64,000 nucleotides of DNA from Halopseudomonas xiamenensis (lineage in GTDB: Bacteria; Pseudomonadota; Gammaproteobacteria; Pseudomonadales; Pseudomonadaceae). A model generated the notes under the pieces. That model had not been told where the DNA came from. It ran no database searches and saw nothing but the letters and a program-made list of their open reading frames with translations. Positions 1-8,574 of this stretch are shown here, piece after piece; position 1 is the stretch's first letter; the number at the start of each line of letters is the position of its first letter. The stretch spans positions 41,154 through 105,153 of the forward strand of contig NZ_JACLGO010000014.1 in the NCBI RefSeq assembly GCF_014219065.1. Direction: 5' to 3'. The translations under genes and the position numbers were made by a program.

Positions 1-1
1 A

Positions 2-1540
2 GCCTTCGGTGATAGCCGCATGCTGGTGGAAAAGTATGTCTTGCAGCCGCGCCATGTGGAAATACAGATATTTGCCGATAGTCATGGCAACTGTCTGTAT
101 CTCAATGAACGCGACTGCTCGATCCAGCGCCGCCACCAGAAAGTGGTGGAAGAAGCCCCCGCCCCCGGTTTGAGCGATGAACTGCGCCAGGCCATGGGCG
201 AGGCGGCGGTCAAGGCCGCCCAGGCTATCGGCTATGTCGGTGCCGGCACCGTGGAGTTTCTGCTGGACGCCCGTGGCCAGTTCTTCTTCATGGAGATGAA
301 CACCCGGCTGCAGGTCGAGCACCCGGTCACCGAGGCCATCACCGGCCTCGATCTGGTCGACTGGCAGATTCGTGTGGCGCGCGGCGAAGCCCTGCCCATG
401 ACTCAACAGCAGGTACCGCTCCACGGCCATGCCATCGAAGTGCGCCTGTATGCCGAGGATACCGAGCAGGACTTCCTGCCCGCCTCCGGCACCCTGGAGC
501 TATACCGCGAACCTGCTGCCGGCCCGGGACGCCGGGTCGACAGCGGCGTGGTCGAGGGCGACAGCATCTCGCCGTTCTACGACCCCATGCTGGCCAAGCT
601 GATCGCCTGGGGCGAGACCCGGGAACAGGCGCGTCAGCGCCTGCTGGCCATGCTCGAGGATACCGCCGTCGGCGGTTTCGCCAGCAACCTGGCATTCCTG
701 CGCCGGGTCATTGCCCACCCGGCGTTTGCTGCTGCCGAGCTGGATACCGGCTTCATTGACCGGCACCAGCCGCAGTTGCTGCCCGCCATCGGAGAGCTGT
801 CGGACAGCTTCTGGCAACTCGCCGCCGAAGCCTGGCGTCAGAGTGAAACAGCGCCAGGCTGCCCGGAGGATAGCCATTCCCCCTGGCAGGCCAGCACCGG
901 CTGGCGCGCCGGCCTGCCCAGCGAGACCGACCTGCATCTGGCCTGTGGCGACCAACGCCGCAAGGTGCAATTGCGCGGGCCGGCACAGGCGCAGCTGCGC
1001 GGCGAACGGCTGTGGTTTGCGCGCCTGGCCCCGACCTTTGACGATGCGCCGGCGCACAGCGCACAACGTCATTGCGAGCCCGCAGGGCGCGGCAATCCAG
1101 CACTCGCCGGCGACTCCGCAGCCTTGGATTGCCACGTCGCTGCGCGACTCGCAATGACGGGCGCGGCGGATGCGGGCAAGTCCGGGGGGATGCGTCAGTC
1201 AGTCCAGGCTATCCGCCGCGGCGCGGCACTCTACCTGGAATGGCAAGGCGTCCTGCGCGAGGTGCGCCGCGTCGACCCGATCGCCGAGGTACAAGGCAAC
1301 CATGCCCACCCGGGCGGACTGGCTGCACCAATGAACGGCAGCATCGTGCGCGTACTGGTCGAGCCCGGCCAGGCCGTAGAGGCCGGTACCACCCTGGTGG
1401 TGCTGGAAGCCATGAAGATGGAGCATGCCATCCGGGCGCCCCGCACGGGTGTGGTCAGCGCCCTGTATGGCAGTGAAGGCGAGCTGGTGGCCGAGGGTAC
1501 CCTGCTGGTCGAACTGGAAGAACTGGAAGAGGAGCAGTGA
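2..1540 (+). CDS. liuD: Methylcrotonyl-CoA carboxylase biotin-containing subunit (5' truncated by window edge)
   Basis: Carries biotin and carboxylates it for conversion of 3-methylcrotonyl-CoA to 3-methylglutaconyl-CoA in leucine/isovalerate breakdown. The frame is open from base 2, so the N-terminal ATP-grasp part lies outside the window. The biotin carboxylase signature EMNTRLQVEHP begins near fragment residue 98, and the biotinyl domain with AMKM (biotinylated Lys about fragment residue 472) is near the C-terminus. The following gene is HMG-CoA lyase, the next-but-one step of the pathway, which favours liuD over other acyl-CoA carboxylases. Odd feature: bases 1067-1159 are a palindromic repeat of exactly 31 codons read in frame, in the linker between carboxylase and biotinyl domains. 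The stop overlaps the start region of liuE. Confidence 0.93.
   Translation, partial: AFGDSRMLVEKYVLQPRHVEIQIFADSHGNCLYLNERDCSIQRRHQKVVEEAPAPGLSDELRQAMGEAAVKAAQAIGYVGAGTVEFLLDARGQFFFMEMNTRLQVEHPVTEAITGLDLVDWQIRVARGEALPMTQQQVPLHGHAIEVRLYAEDTEQDFLPASGTLELYREPAAGPGRRVDSGVVEGDSISPFYDPMLAKLIAWGETREQARQRLLAMLEDTAVGGFASNLAFLRRVIAHPAFAAAELDTGFIDRHQPQLLPAIGELSDSFWQLAAEAWRQSETAPGCPEDSHSPWQASTGWRAGLPSETDLHLACGDQRRKVQLRGPAQAQLRGERLWFARLAPTFDDAPAHSAQRHCEPAGRGNPALAGDSAALDCHVAARLAMTGAADAGKSGGMRQSVQAIRRGAALYLEWQGVLREVRRVDPIAEVQGNHAHPGGLAAPMNGSIVRVLVEPGQAVEAGTTLVVLEAMKMEHAIRAPRTGVVSALYGSEGELVAEGTLLVELEELEEEQ
1067..1159. repeat. Palindromic repeat inserted in frame within liuD
   Basis: The ends CGTCATTGCGAG (1067-1078) and CTCGCAATGACG (1148-1159) are perfect inverted repeats. 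Further inward, GGCAATCCA and TGGATTGCC pair again. The element is 93 bp, begins on a codon boundary and contains no stop in the liuD frame, so it adds 31 residues without breaking the protein. The composition of the encoded peptide (R, H, C, A, G rich) is unlike the flanking protein. Repeats with CGTCATTGCGAG ends are widespread in bacterial genomes as non-autonomous elements; that statement is from memory. Confidence 0.88.
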
Positions 1541-1542
1541 CG

Positions 1543-2454
1543 ATGAACGCGCCCCTCCCACAACGGGTACGCCTGGTCGAGGTCGGCCCGCGCGATGGCC
1601 TGCAGAATGAACAGCAACCGATCAGCGTGGCCGACAAGGTACGCCTGGTCGATGACCTGAGCGCCGCCGGCCTGGAGCATATCGAGGTGGGCAGCTTCGT
1701 CTCACCCAAGTGGGTACCGCAGATGGCCGGCAGCCATGAGGTGTTCGCCGGCATCGCCCGCCGGCCGGGAGTTACCTACGCCGCACTGACACCCAACCTC
1801 AAGGGTCTGGAAGCCGCACTGCAGAGCGGCGCCGATGAAGTCGCGGTATTCGCCTCGGCGTCGGAAGCATTCTCGCAAAAGAACATCAACTGCTCGATCG
1901 CCGAGAGCCTGCAGCGCTTCGTTCCGGTGCTGGAGACCGCCCAGCGGCATGGTGTACGGGTACGCGGCTACGTTTCCTGCGTGCTGGGCTGCCCCTATGA
2001 AGGCGAGGTGGCGCCACAGGCGGTGGCCAGCGTGGCCCGCGAGCTGCATGCCATGGGCTGCCACGAGATATCGCTGGGCGACACCATCGGCGTCGGCACC
2101 GCCGGCGCCACCCGGCACCTGTTCGAAGTAGTCGGCCGCGACCTGCCCCGCGACCAACTCGCCGGCCACTTCCACGACACCTACGGCCAGGCTCTGGCCA
2201 ATATCTATGCCAGCCTGCTGGAAGGCATCGCGGTATTCGACGCCTCGGTCGCCGGCCTCGGTGGCTGTCCCTATGCCGCCGGCGCCAGCGGCAATGTCGC
2301 CAGCGAGGACGTGCTGTACCTGCTCAATGGCCTGGGCATCCATACCGGTGTCGACCTCGACCGGCTGCTGACCGCCGGGCAGCGGATCTGCCAGGTGCTG
2401 GGACGGGAGAACGGCTCGCGGGTAGCCAGGGCACGGTTTGCTGGCCCACGGTGA
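1543..2454 (+). CDS. liuE: Hydroxymethylglutaryl-CoA lyase
   Basis: Cleaves HMG-CoA to acetyl-CoA and acetoacetate, the final step of leucine degradation. The HMGL-like TIM barrel starts with VRLVEVGPRDGLQNE, and the signature GLGGCPYAAGASGN near the C-terminus carries the catalytic Cys (about residue 242). The length, 303 residues, is normal for bacterial HMG-CoA lyase. I chose ATG 1543 because GAGGAG at 1529-1534 sits 8 nt upstream; an in-frame GTG at 1537 overlaps the liuD stop and is possible. Tight coupling to liuD indicates co-transcription. Confidence 0.94.
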   Translation: MNAPLPQRVRLVEVGPRDGLQNEQQPISVADKVRLVDDLSAAGLEHIEVGSFVSPKWVPQMAGSHEVFAGIARRPGVTYAALTPNLKGLEAALQSGADEVAVFASASEAFSQKNINCSIAESLQRFVPVLETAQRHGVRVRGYVSCVLGCPYEGEVAPQAVASVARELHAMGCHEISLGDTIGVGTAGATRHLFEVVGRDLPRDQLAGHFHDTYGQALANIYASLLEGIAVFDASVAGLGGCPYAAGASGNVASEDVLYLLNGLGIHTGVDLDRLLTAGQRICQVLGRENGSRVARARFAGPR

Positions 2455-2578
2455 GGTAGCCAACCGCGAACTCTGCGACCATGGGCTAATATCTGATGGG
2501 CACGTCCCGTGTTAGCCTGAGGAGTCCTGCAGTAGAGCGACTGACAGAGCGTCACCCCACATACAACGAGGTCAATAA

Positions 2579-4057
2579 ATGCTCATTTTCTTTGCCAGCC
2601 TTGCCATACTCATTCTCGGCTACAAGTTCTACAGCCCCTTCGTCGAAAAACAAGCGGGCATCGATCCTGCAGCGATGACGCCCCAGCAGCGTCTGCACGA
2701 TGGCGTGGACTACGTTGCCATCAGCCCGGCGCGGGCATTCCTGATCCAGTTCCTGAACATCGCAGGCATCGGCCCCATTTTCGGCCCTATCCTCGGTGCC
2801 CTGTACGGCCCGATCGCGCTGGTCTGGATCGTCATCGGCAACGTGGTCGGCGGCGCGGTGCATGACTACTTCTCCGGGGTCATGAGTCTGAAGGAGGATG
2901 GCAAGAGCCTGCCCGAGATTGCCGGTCACTACTACAACGTGATCTTCAAGGGCTTCATGCTGGTCTTCACCTGCATGCTGCTGTTCTTCGTGGGTGTGGT
3001 TTTCATCATGAGCCCGGCCGGCCTGCTGAGTAACCTGTCCTATTTCGAAGGCACCTTCCTGGCGGGCAATACCTTCTGGGTGCTGGTGATCCTCGCCTAC
3101 TACTTCTTCGCCACCCTGCTGCCCATCGACAAGATCATCACCAAGCTGTACCCGCTGTTTGGCCTGCTGATGATAGTGATGACCACCCTGGTGGCGCTGG
3201 CGCTGCTGTTCGAGGCGCCCCACCTGCCGCAGGTGGGCGATATCTTCGATTACTTCCACGGCCACCATGAGCACGACTTCCTGGCCCCCAACCCCGATGG
3301 CCTGCCGATCTGGCCATTGTTGTTCCTGACCATCACCTGTGGTGCCATCAGCGGCTTCCACTCTACCCAGTCACCCATGATCGCCCGCTGCCTGACCAAC
3401 GAGAAATACGCACGGCCAGTATTCTATGGCGCGATGATGTGTGAAGGCATCGTCGCCTGTGTCTGGGCGACCGCAGGTATCGCGGCGTTCCCCGGTGGCT
3501 ATCCCGAGCTGAAGGCCATGCTGGACCAGGGTGGTCCGGGCCTGGTGGTGAATCATATCGCCACCGGCTATCTGGGTGTCTTCGGTGGTGTCATGGCCAT
3601 CCTGGCGGTGGCCATCTTCCCGATCACCTCCGGTGATACGGCGTTCCGCTCATTGCGCCTGACCATTACCGATGCGTTCAACATTCCCCAATCGGCCATG
3701 CGCCGACTGGCGCTGGCCGCCCCCTTGCTGGGCGTGGCCTATCTGATGACGCTGCTGGACTTCTCGTTGATCTGGCGCTACTTCGCCTTCTCCAACATGC
3801 TGCTGTCGACCAGCGTGTTGTGGCTGGCCACCAAGTACCTGCTGGACAGGGGCACCTTCCACTGGATCGTCAGTATCCCGGCCGTGATCGGCACCGCCAT
3901 TACCGTTTCCTATATCGCCACCGCCGGTATCGGCCTCAACCTGCCGATGGAATACAGCAAGCCGATCGGTATCCTGATCGCCGCAGCCTGCTTTATCGGC
4001 CTGGTGATTCAACACAATAAGCGCGGCTCCAGTGCCTATGCAGGGCCGGGCGCATGA
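2579..4057 (+). CDS. CstA-family carbon starvation/peptide or pyruvate transporter
   Basis: A very hydrophobic 492-residue inner-membrane protein with about 12-14 membrane segments. It shows CstA-family features: an N-terminal VDYVAISPARAFLIQFLNIAG block, IGPIFGPILGALYGP, and the GGAVHDYFSG motif. It is shorter than E. coli CstA (about 700 residues) and lacks the C-terminal extension, so it belongs to the short branch of the family. CstA proteins import peptides or pyruvate under carbon limitation; the substrate here cannot be read from sequence. It is in the same direction as liuDE with a 124-nt gap, so it may have its own promoter. Confidence 0.88.
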   Translation: MLIFFASLAILILGYKFYSPFVEKQAGIDPAAMTPQQRLHDGVDYVAISPARAFLIQFLNIAGIGPIFGPILGALYGPIALVWIVIGNVVGGAVHDYFSGVMSLKEDGKSLPEIAGHYYNVIFKGFMLVFTCMLLFFVGVVFIMSPAGLLSNLSYFEGTFLAGNTFWVLVILAYYFFATLLPIDKIITKLYPLFGLLMIVMTTLVALALLFEAPHLPQVGDIFDYFHGHHEHDFLAPNPDGLPIWPLLFLTITCGAISGFHSTQSPMIARCLTNEKYARPVFYGAMMCEGIVACVWATAGIAAFPGGYPELKAMLDQGGPGLVVNHIATGYLGVFGGVMAILAVAIFPITSGDTAFRSLRLTITDAFNIPQSAMRRLALAAPLLGVAYLMTLLDFSLIWRYFAFSNMLLSTSVLWLATKYLLDRGTFHWIVSIPAVIGTAITVSYIATAGIGLNLPMEYSKPIGILIAAACFIGLVIQHNKRGSSAYAGPGA

Positions 4058-4104
4058 AAGCAGGCGTAACCCACAGGTACAAATAGCCAGGTGCGCGGAG
4101 CCAC

Positions 4105-5037
4105 TCAGCCAGAGTCAGGCTCCGCCAACACCCGCCTCTTCGCGCCCTGAGCCACCTGCCCCTGCCTCAACAACCAGTCCAGCGCCTCATCCCAGAAGGG
4201 TTGTGCCTCGCTGCGGAAATAACCCATATGCCCGATCGCCGGCTGGCCCGCCGCCGGCTCGATGTCGTAAACGGTCTGCGGCGCGTTGCGATAGCCCTTG
4301 GCGAAGGCATCCCGCGACCGGGGCGGCGCCCAGGGGTCGTCGCGGGAGGTGACGAAGGCGCAGGGAGTGCGTACGGCGGCGTAGCGCTCATGCACCTCGG
4401 GCATGTCCGGGTCATCGAAATAATAGTGGGGGAACCGGCACCAGCGCTTCCAGTCGCGATAGACACCGCGAGGCAGGTCATCGCCCATACCCAGCAGGCT
4501 CCAGGCCATGTAGCCTTTCCAGGCGACGATGGCCGGCATGATGAGGTTCCAGAACAGGCGGATCTTCAGCGCTTCGCCCCGGGGCATCCAGCCGGCCCAG
4601 CCGGCACCGGTGCCAAAGGTGTAGCAGGCGGTGAGCCGGTCATGGTTGGGCAGCATGCCGATGGCGTGGCCGCCGAAGGAATGACCGACCCAGTACAGCG
4701 GCAAGTCGTCCTGGCTGAGCAGGTCCACCGCGGCCGGCAGATCCTTCTGCGGCCAGTCCAGGTAGTCCATCTCGAATCCTTTCAGCGAGGCGGGGCGCGA
4801 TTCACCGGTGCCGCGATAATCGATGGTCAGCACATTGAAGCCCCGCTGGGCGGCGTACTCGGCGAACCGGCGGTAGAAGCGCTGCGGCACGCCAGTGCCG
4901 CCGGCGACCAGCAGGTTGCCCCTGGCCTGCCCCTGGGCCTGGAAGCGCGTAGCGCCCAAGCGGTAGCCGTCACGGGCCTCGATGCTGATCTTCTCGCAGC
5001 GGATATCCGCCTGGGCGATGCTGGAAGCGCTACTCAT
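4105..5037 (-). CDS. Alpha/beta hydrolase, serine nucleophile type
   Basis: A 310-residue predicted cytoplasmic hydrolase. The nucleophile elbow GHSFGG places the catalytic Ser at about residue 120. The oxyanion-side segment VLTIDYRGTGES is near residue 70 and a likely catalytic His lies in IGHMGYF near residue 270. No signal peptide is visible. The fold is clear, but the substrate (ester or lactone) is not identifiable. The gene stands alone on the minus strand, and a perfect 18-bp palindrome lies 60 nt upstream of its start, suggesting control by a TetR-like repressor. Confidence 0.8.
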   Translation of the reverse strand: MSSASSIAQADIRCEKISIEARDGYRLGATRFQAQGQARGNLLVAGGTGVPQRFYRRFAEYAAQRGFNVLTIDYRGTGESRPASLKGFEMDYLDWPQKDLPAAVDLLSQDDLPLYWVGHSFGGHAIGMLPNHDRLTACYTFGTGAGWAGWMPRGEALKIRLFWNLIMPAIVAWKGYMAWSLLGMGDDLPRGVYRDWKRWCRFPHYYFDDPDMPEVHERYAAVRTPCAFVTSRDDPWAPPRSRDAFAKGYRNAPQTVYDIEPAAGQPAIGHMGYFRSEAQPFWDEALDWLLRQGQVAQGAKRRVLAEPDSG

Positions 5038-5096
5038 GGCCTGGTCCCATTGTCTGCTGTTGTTATCGGCGCATTCGATCTACCTGCGGAGCGGAG

Positions 5097-5114
5097 ATCA
5101 AACGACCGTTTGAT
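5097..5114. promoter_or_regulatory. 18-bp palindromic operator candidate (TetR-like)
   Basis: ATCAAACGACCGTTTGAT has perfect 8-bp arms around a 2-bp centre. The AAACG-NN-CGTTT architecture is typical of TetR-family operators. It lies 60 nt upstream of the hydrolase start (5037) and downstream of the kinase that ends at 5146, so the hydrolase is the likely target. No TetR gene is present in the window. Confidence 0.6.
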
Positions 5115-5145
5115 TCCACTAAGCTAGAGTATCCCTGCCGCGCAG

Positions 5146-6516
5146 TCAAACCGCAGGAGCCGGGCCTGCTTCCTTGAACACGACCCATAGCGCGTTGGTT
5201 CGCCCGCTGACGAAGCCGGCCTGGCCACCGGCGTTCTCCACGATACGACGCACGATGGCCAGCCCGAGACCGGTACCGGCGCTACCCTGGCGCCCCTTGC
5301 GAAAGCGCTGGAACATCGCCTCCTGTTCCGCCGCCGGCACACCCGGCCCCTGGTCGGCCACTTCCAGGGCAATACCATCGGCGCGGCGATACAGGCTGAG
5401 CTGGACGCTGCCGGCGCCATGTTCCAGGGCATTGTCCAGCAGGTTGACCAGGACTTCGCGCAGCTCATCGGCATTGCCCCGGCACAGCAGTCCATCTTCG
5501 ATACGGACCTCGATGGCCCGCCCCTGCGCTTCGAACAGCGGTAGCAGCGAGGCCGCGACTTCCCGGCTCAGGCGCGACAGGTTGGTCTGCTGCGGCGGGC
5601 CACCGCGCTCGGCTGCACCCTCCTGGCGCGCCAGCTCCAGCAGCTGGCCGACCAGCCGACGCATCTGGCGCATCTCGGTTTCCAGGGTCGGCCAGTCCAG
5701 CTCGCCACTGCGGCGCGCGTCCTGCAGCCGCAGGTCGAGTACCGTCAGCGGCGTGCGCAATTCATGCGCAGCATCGGCGATGAAGCGGCGCTCGGCCTGG
5801 TAGGCGTGCGCCAGGCGATCCAGCGCGCAATTGGCCGCGGCGGCCAGCGGGTGGAACTCGCCGGGCAGGCCCTGCAGCGGTATGCGCCGTGCTGGTGTGT
5901 CCGGGCCGATGCCCTGCGCCAGGCGCGCCGCCCGGCGTACCGGGCGCAGGGTCCAGTTGAGCAGCAGCAGGATCAGCAGGATGCACAGCAGCCCCAGCGG
6001 CAGCATCAGCACCAGGCTGTGGCGCAGGCGATCGAGCAGCAGTTCGTCGAGCATGGCGCGCTCGGCCTGGTCATTGCGCGAGACCATCAGGATCGCCCCG
6101 TCCGGCAATCTTACCGGCGCATTGATACTCTCGCCGCCGTAGGCGCTCCAGCGCCACCAGGATGACTCACGCGACAGCAGCTTGGTACGCAGGCGGCGCG
6201 GCCGTTCCATGTAGTCGGCATAGCCGAGCAGCTCTCCGTCCGCCGCATACAGGGTGTATTCCATCTCGCCGCCGGCATGCTGGCGCGGCAGCACATCCAG
6301 TGGCTGATCGCTGGTGAAGCCCTCGCTGACCGCCCCGGCCTGGATCAGCAATACCGCACGGCGCAACTCATCCCGGGTGCCATAGATGTGCATGGCGGAG
6401 ACCCCGAAGCCCAGCACGAATACCAGCGACAGGGCGATCAGGGTGCGGCTGCGCAGGCTGCGTCCAGGCAGGGCAATCGCCACCCTCGTCAGGTTGGTGT
6501 CAGCTGATGATGGCAT
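5146..6516 (-). CDS. Sensor histidine kinase of the iron-acquisition block
   Basis: An inner-membrane sensor kinase of 456 residues. Membrane segments are at about 22-44 and 167-189, bracketing a periplasmic sensor region of about 120 residues, followed by HAMP. The phospho-acceptor His is about residue 251 in AAHELRTPLT. The N-box (VNLLDNALEHG), G1 (VADQGPGVP) and G2 (GTGLGLAIV) are all intact. It is divergent from a TonB-dependent receptor, with a 66-nt gap holding a Fur-like box. No response regulator adjoins it on its own side. The likely partner is the OmpR-type regulator at 8564-9259 beyond the receptor. A role in sensing iron or ferric-siderophore status is inferred from context. Confidence 0.88.
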   Translation of the reverse strand: MPSSADTNLTRVAIALPGRSLRSRTLIALSLVFVLGFGVSAMHIYGTRDELRRAVLLIQAGAVSEGFTSDQPLDVLPRQHAGGEMEYTLYAADGELLGYADYMERPRRLRTKLLSRESSWWRWSAYGGESINAPVRLPDGAILMVSRNDQAERAMLDELLLDRLRHSLVLMLPLGLLCILLILLLLNWTLRPVRRAARLAQGIGPDTPARRIPLQGLPGEFHPLAAAANCALDRLAHAYQAERRFIADAAHELRTPLTVLDLRLQDARRSGELDWPTLETEMRQMRRLVGQLLELARQEGAAERGGPPQQTNLSRLSREVAASLLPLFEAQGRAIEVRIEDGLLCRGNADELREVLVNLLDNALEHGAGSVQLSLYRRADGIALEVADQGPGVPAAEQEAMFQRFRKGRQGSAGTGLGLAIVRRIVENAGGQAGFVSGRTNALWVVFKEAGPAPAV

Positions 6517-6535
6517 ATTCGCCGCCGACCAAAGT

Positions 6536-6554
6536 GAGAATACCTATCATTTGT
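6536..6554. promoter_or_regulatory. Fur-like box in the kinase/receptor divergent promoter
   Basis: GAGAATACCTATCATTTGT matches the 19-bp Fur consensus GATAATGATAATCATTATC at 11 of 19 positions by eye. It lies in the 66-nt region between divergent starts 6516 and 6583. The match is moderate; context (TonB receptor) raises its credibility. Confidence 0.5.
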
Positions 6555-6582
6555 ATTACTTCTTACAGGGAATGACCTGCGC

Positions 6583-8574
6583 ATGCCAGCACAAACCAAC
6601 CACAGCTACAAGATATTTCCGCCCGCCGCCCTTGCTCTGGCGATTGCCGCGGCGCCGGCACAGGGTGCCGAACCGGGCACAACCGAGACCGTCCAGCTCA
6701 GCAATATGGTGGTGACCGCCGCCGGCTATGAGCAGCAACTGATCGACGCACCGGCTTCCATCACGGTGATCGGCAAGGAAGACCTGGAAGGCAAGTATTA
6801 CCGCGACGTCACCGATGCACTGCAGGACATTCCCGGGGTGTCCATCGAGGGTGGTGCCGGCGGCAAGCTGGAAAGCACCAGCATCAACATTCGCGGGTTG
6901 GGCGAGTCCTATACCCTGTTCCTGATCAACGGCAAGCCGCTGGGTGCCTCCACCGAGGCCTATTACAACGGCTTTGGTTCAGCCACCCAGGTCGGCTGGC
7001 TACCGCCACTGTCCGCCATCGAGCGCATCGAAGTGATTCGCGGGCCGATGTCCTCCCTGTATGGCTCCAGCGCGCTGGCCGGGGTGATCAACATCATCAC
7101 CAAGGAAGTCGGTGACCAGTGGAGCGGGCGCCTCAGCCATGACCGGCTGTTTCATGAGGACAGCGATGCCGGCGGCTCGCAGCAGACCAACTTCTACCTC
7201 AGCGGCCCGCTGGTTGCCGAGCGCCTGGGGCTGACGCTGTTCGGTTCCCAGTACCAGCGCGACGAGGACAGGATCCAGGGCGGCTATACCGACAAGGAGC
7301 GCATCGACGGTACCGCCAAGCTCAACCTGGTGCTCAATGAGGCCAACAGCATCGAGCTGGAGGCCGGCCGCGCCGAGCACGACAACGAGCGTACTGCCAA
7401 ATCCGGCGCGCCGGGCGAGATGAACAATATCCGCACCCACTACGGGCTGACCCACAAGCTGGACTGGGGCAACGACTTCGAGACCCGCAGCTTCGTCATC
7501 AACGAAGAGGTCGAGATCGAGAACGGCAGCGTCGAGTCGCAGTACAGCAGCACCCTGGTCAATACCAAGACCGTGCTGCCGCTGAGCAACCAGACCCTGA
7601 CCCTCGGCGGTGAATACAAGTGGGAGACCACCGACCATGACGCCAGCCGCTTCTACGGCCGCGCCGACAATCTGGAACTGGAGCGCTGGCAACGCGCGCT
7701 GTTCATCGAGGACGAGTTCCATGTCACCGATGACCTGTCGATCACCGGCGGGCTGCGCTATGACGAGAACGAACATTACGGCGAAGAACTGATCCCGCGC
7801 CTGTATGCGGTGTACCGGCTGACCGACGAGTGGGTGGTCAAGGGCGGCGTGAGCGGTGGCTACAAGTCGCCGACGCTGAAGCAGTCCGACCCCAATATCG
7901 TCGAGAATGCCGCGCGCAGCCGCGCCTTCGACATGGGCAACGCCGACCTCAAGCCCGAGAGCAGCATCAACTATGAAGCCGGGCTGATGTGGGATGCCGC
8001 CAACGGTATCAACTCCGGTGTCACCGTCTACTACACCGAGTTCGAGGACCAGATCGGCAAACGCATCATCTGCGATACCCGCGACGGATCCGATCCGGTG
8101 TGCGACGTTAATGGTGTCACCCGCGAATACATCAATCAGTACATCAACCATGACTCGGCTGAGCTGCGCGGCGTGGAGCTGTTCTTCAACGTGCCACTGG
8201 GCCCGGTACAGCTGAAGACCAACTACACCTATTCGGACAGCGAGGTCACCGACTCCAAGGACTCGCCGGAAAGCGTCGGCCAGCCGTTCAACAACCTGCC
8301 CAGGCACATGTTCAATGTCGGCCTGGACTGGGCCGCCACCGATGCACTGGGGCTCTGGGCCAAAGCCCGCTACAAGAGCAAGACCGTGGAAGACAGCGAC
8401 AGCCGCATCCCCTCCTACACCCTGGTGGATGTCGGTGGGCTGTACCGGCTCAGCGACAGCTTCGACGTCTATGCCGGGCTGTACAACCTGTTCGACAAGG
8501 AGGTCACCGCCGAGGATTACGGCAAGACCCTGGATGGGCGCCGGCTGAACGTCGGTGTGGCGTTCAATTTCTGA
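6583..8574 (+). CDS. TonB-dependent outer-membrane receptor (siderophore or haem type)
   Basis: A 663-residue outer-membrane receptor. The signal peptide ends near AQGAE (about residue 28). A TonB-box-like stretch, SNMVVTAAG, follows. The plug domain, with PASITVIGKEDL, VTDALQDIPGV, NIRGLG and IEVIRGPMSSLYGSSALAGVINIITK, covers about 50-170. The rest is a beta-barrel ending in an aromatic residue (VAFNF). The class resembles FepA/CirA-type catecholate or haem receptors; the ligand is not identified. Its stop overlaps the convergent regulator gene by 11 bp. The Fur-like box upstream suggests iron repression, and the flanking two-component genes suggest ligand-responsive induction. Confidence 0.93.
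   Translation: MPAQTNHSYKIFPPAALALAIAAAPAQGAEPGTTETVQLSNMVVTAAGYEQQLIDAPASITVIGKEDLEGKYYRDVTDALQDIPGVSIEGGAGGKLESTSINIRGLGESYTLFLINGKPLGASTEAYYNGFGSATQVGWLPPLSAIERIEVIRGPMSSLYGSSALAGVINIITKEVGDQWSGRLSHDRLFHEDSDAGGSQQTNFYLSGPLVAERLGLTLFGSQYQRDEDRIQGGYTDKERIDGTAKLNLVLNEANSIELEAGRAEHDNERTAKSGAPGEMNNIRTHYGLTHKLDWGNDFETRSFVINEEVEIENGSVESQYSSTLVNTKTVLPLSNQTLTLGGEYKWETTDHDASRFYGRADNLELERWQRALFIEDEFHVTDDLSITGGLRYDENEHYGEELIPRLYAVYRLTDEWVVKGGVSGGYKSPTLKQSDPNIVENAARSRAFDMGNADLKPESSINYEAGLMWDAANGINSGVTVYYTEFEDQIGKRIICDTRDGSDPVCDVNGVTREYINQYINHDSAELRGVELFFNVPLGPVQLKTNYTYSDSEVTDSKDSPESVGQPFNNLPRHMFNVGLDWAATDALGLWAKARYKSKTVEDSDSRIPSYTLVDVGGLYRLSDSFDVYAGLYNLFDKEVTAEDYGKTLDGRRLNVGVAFNF

Noticed and set aside
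1067..1159. Possible frameshift or pseudogene in liuD
   Set aside because: The odd segment is an exact multiple of three, without a stop, and the biotinyl domain downstream is intact in the same frame.
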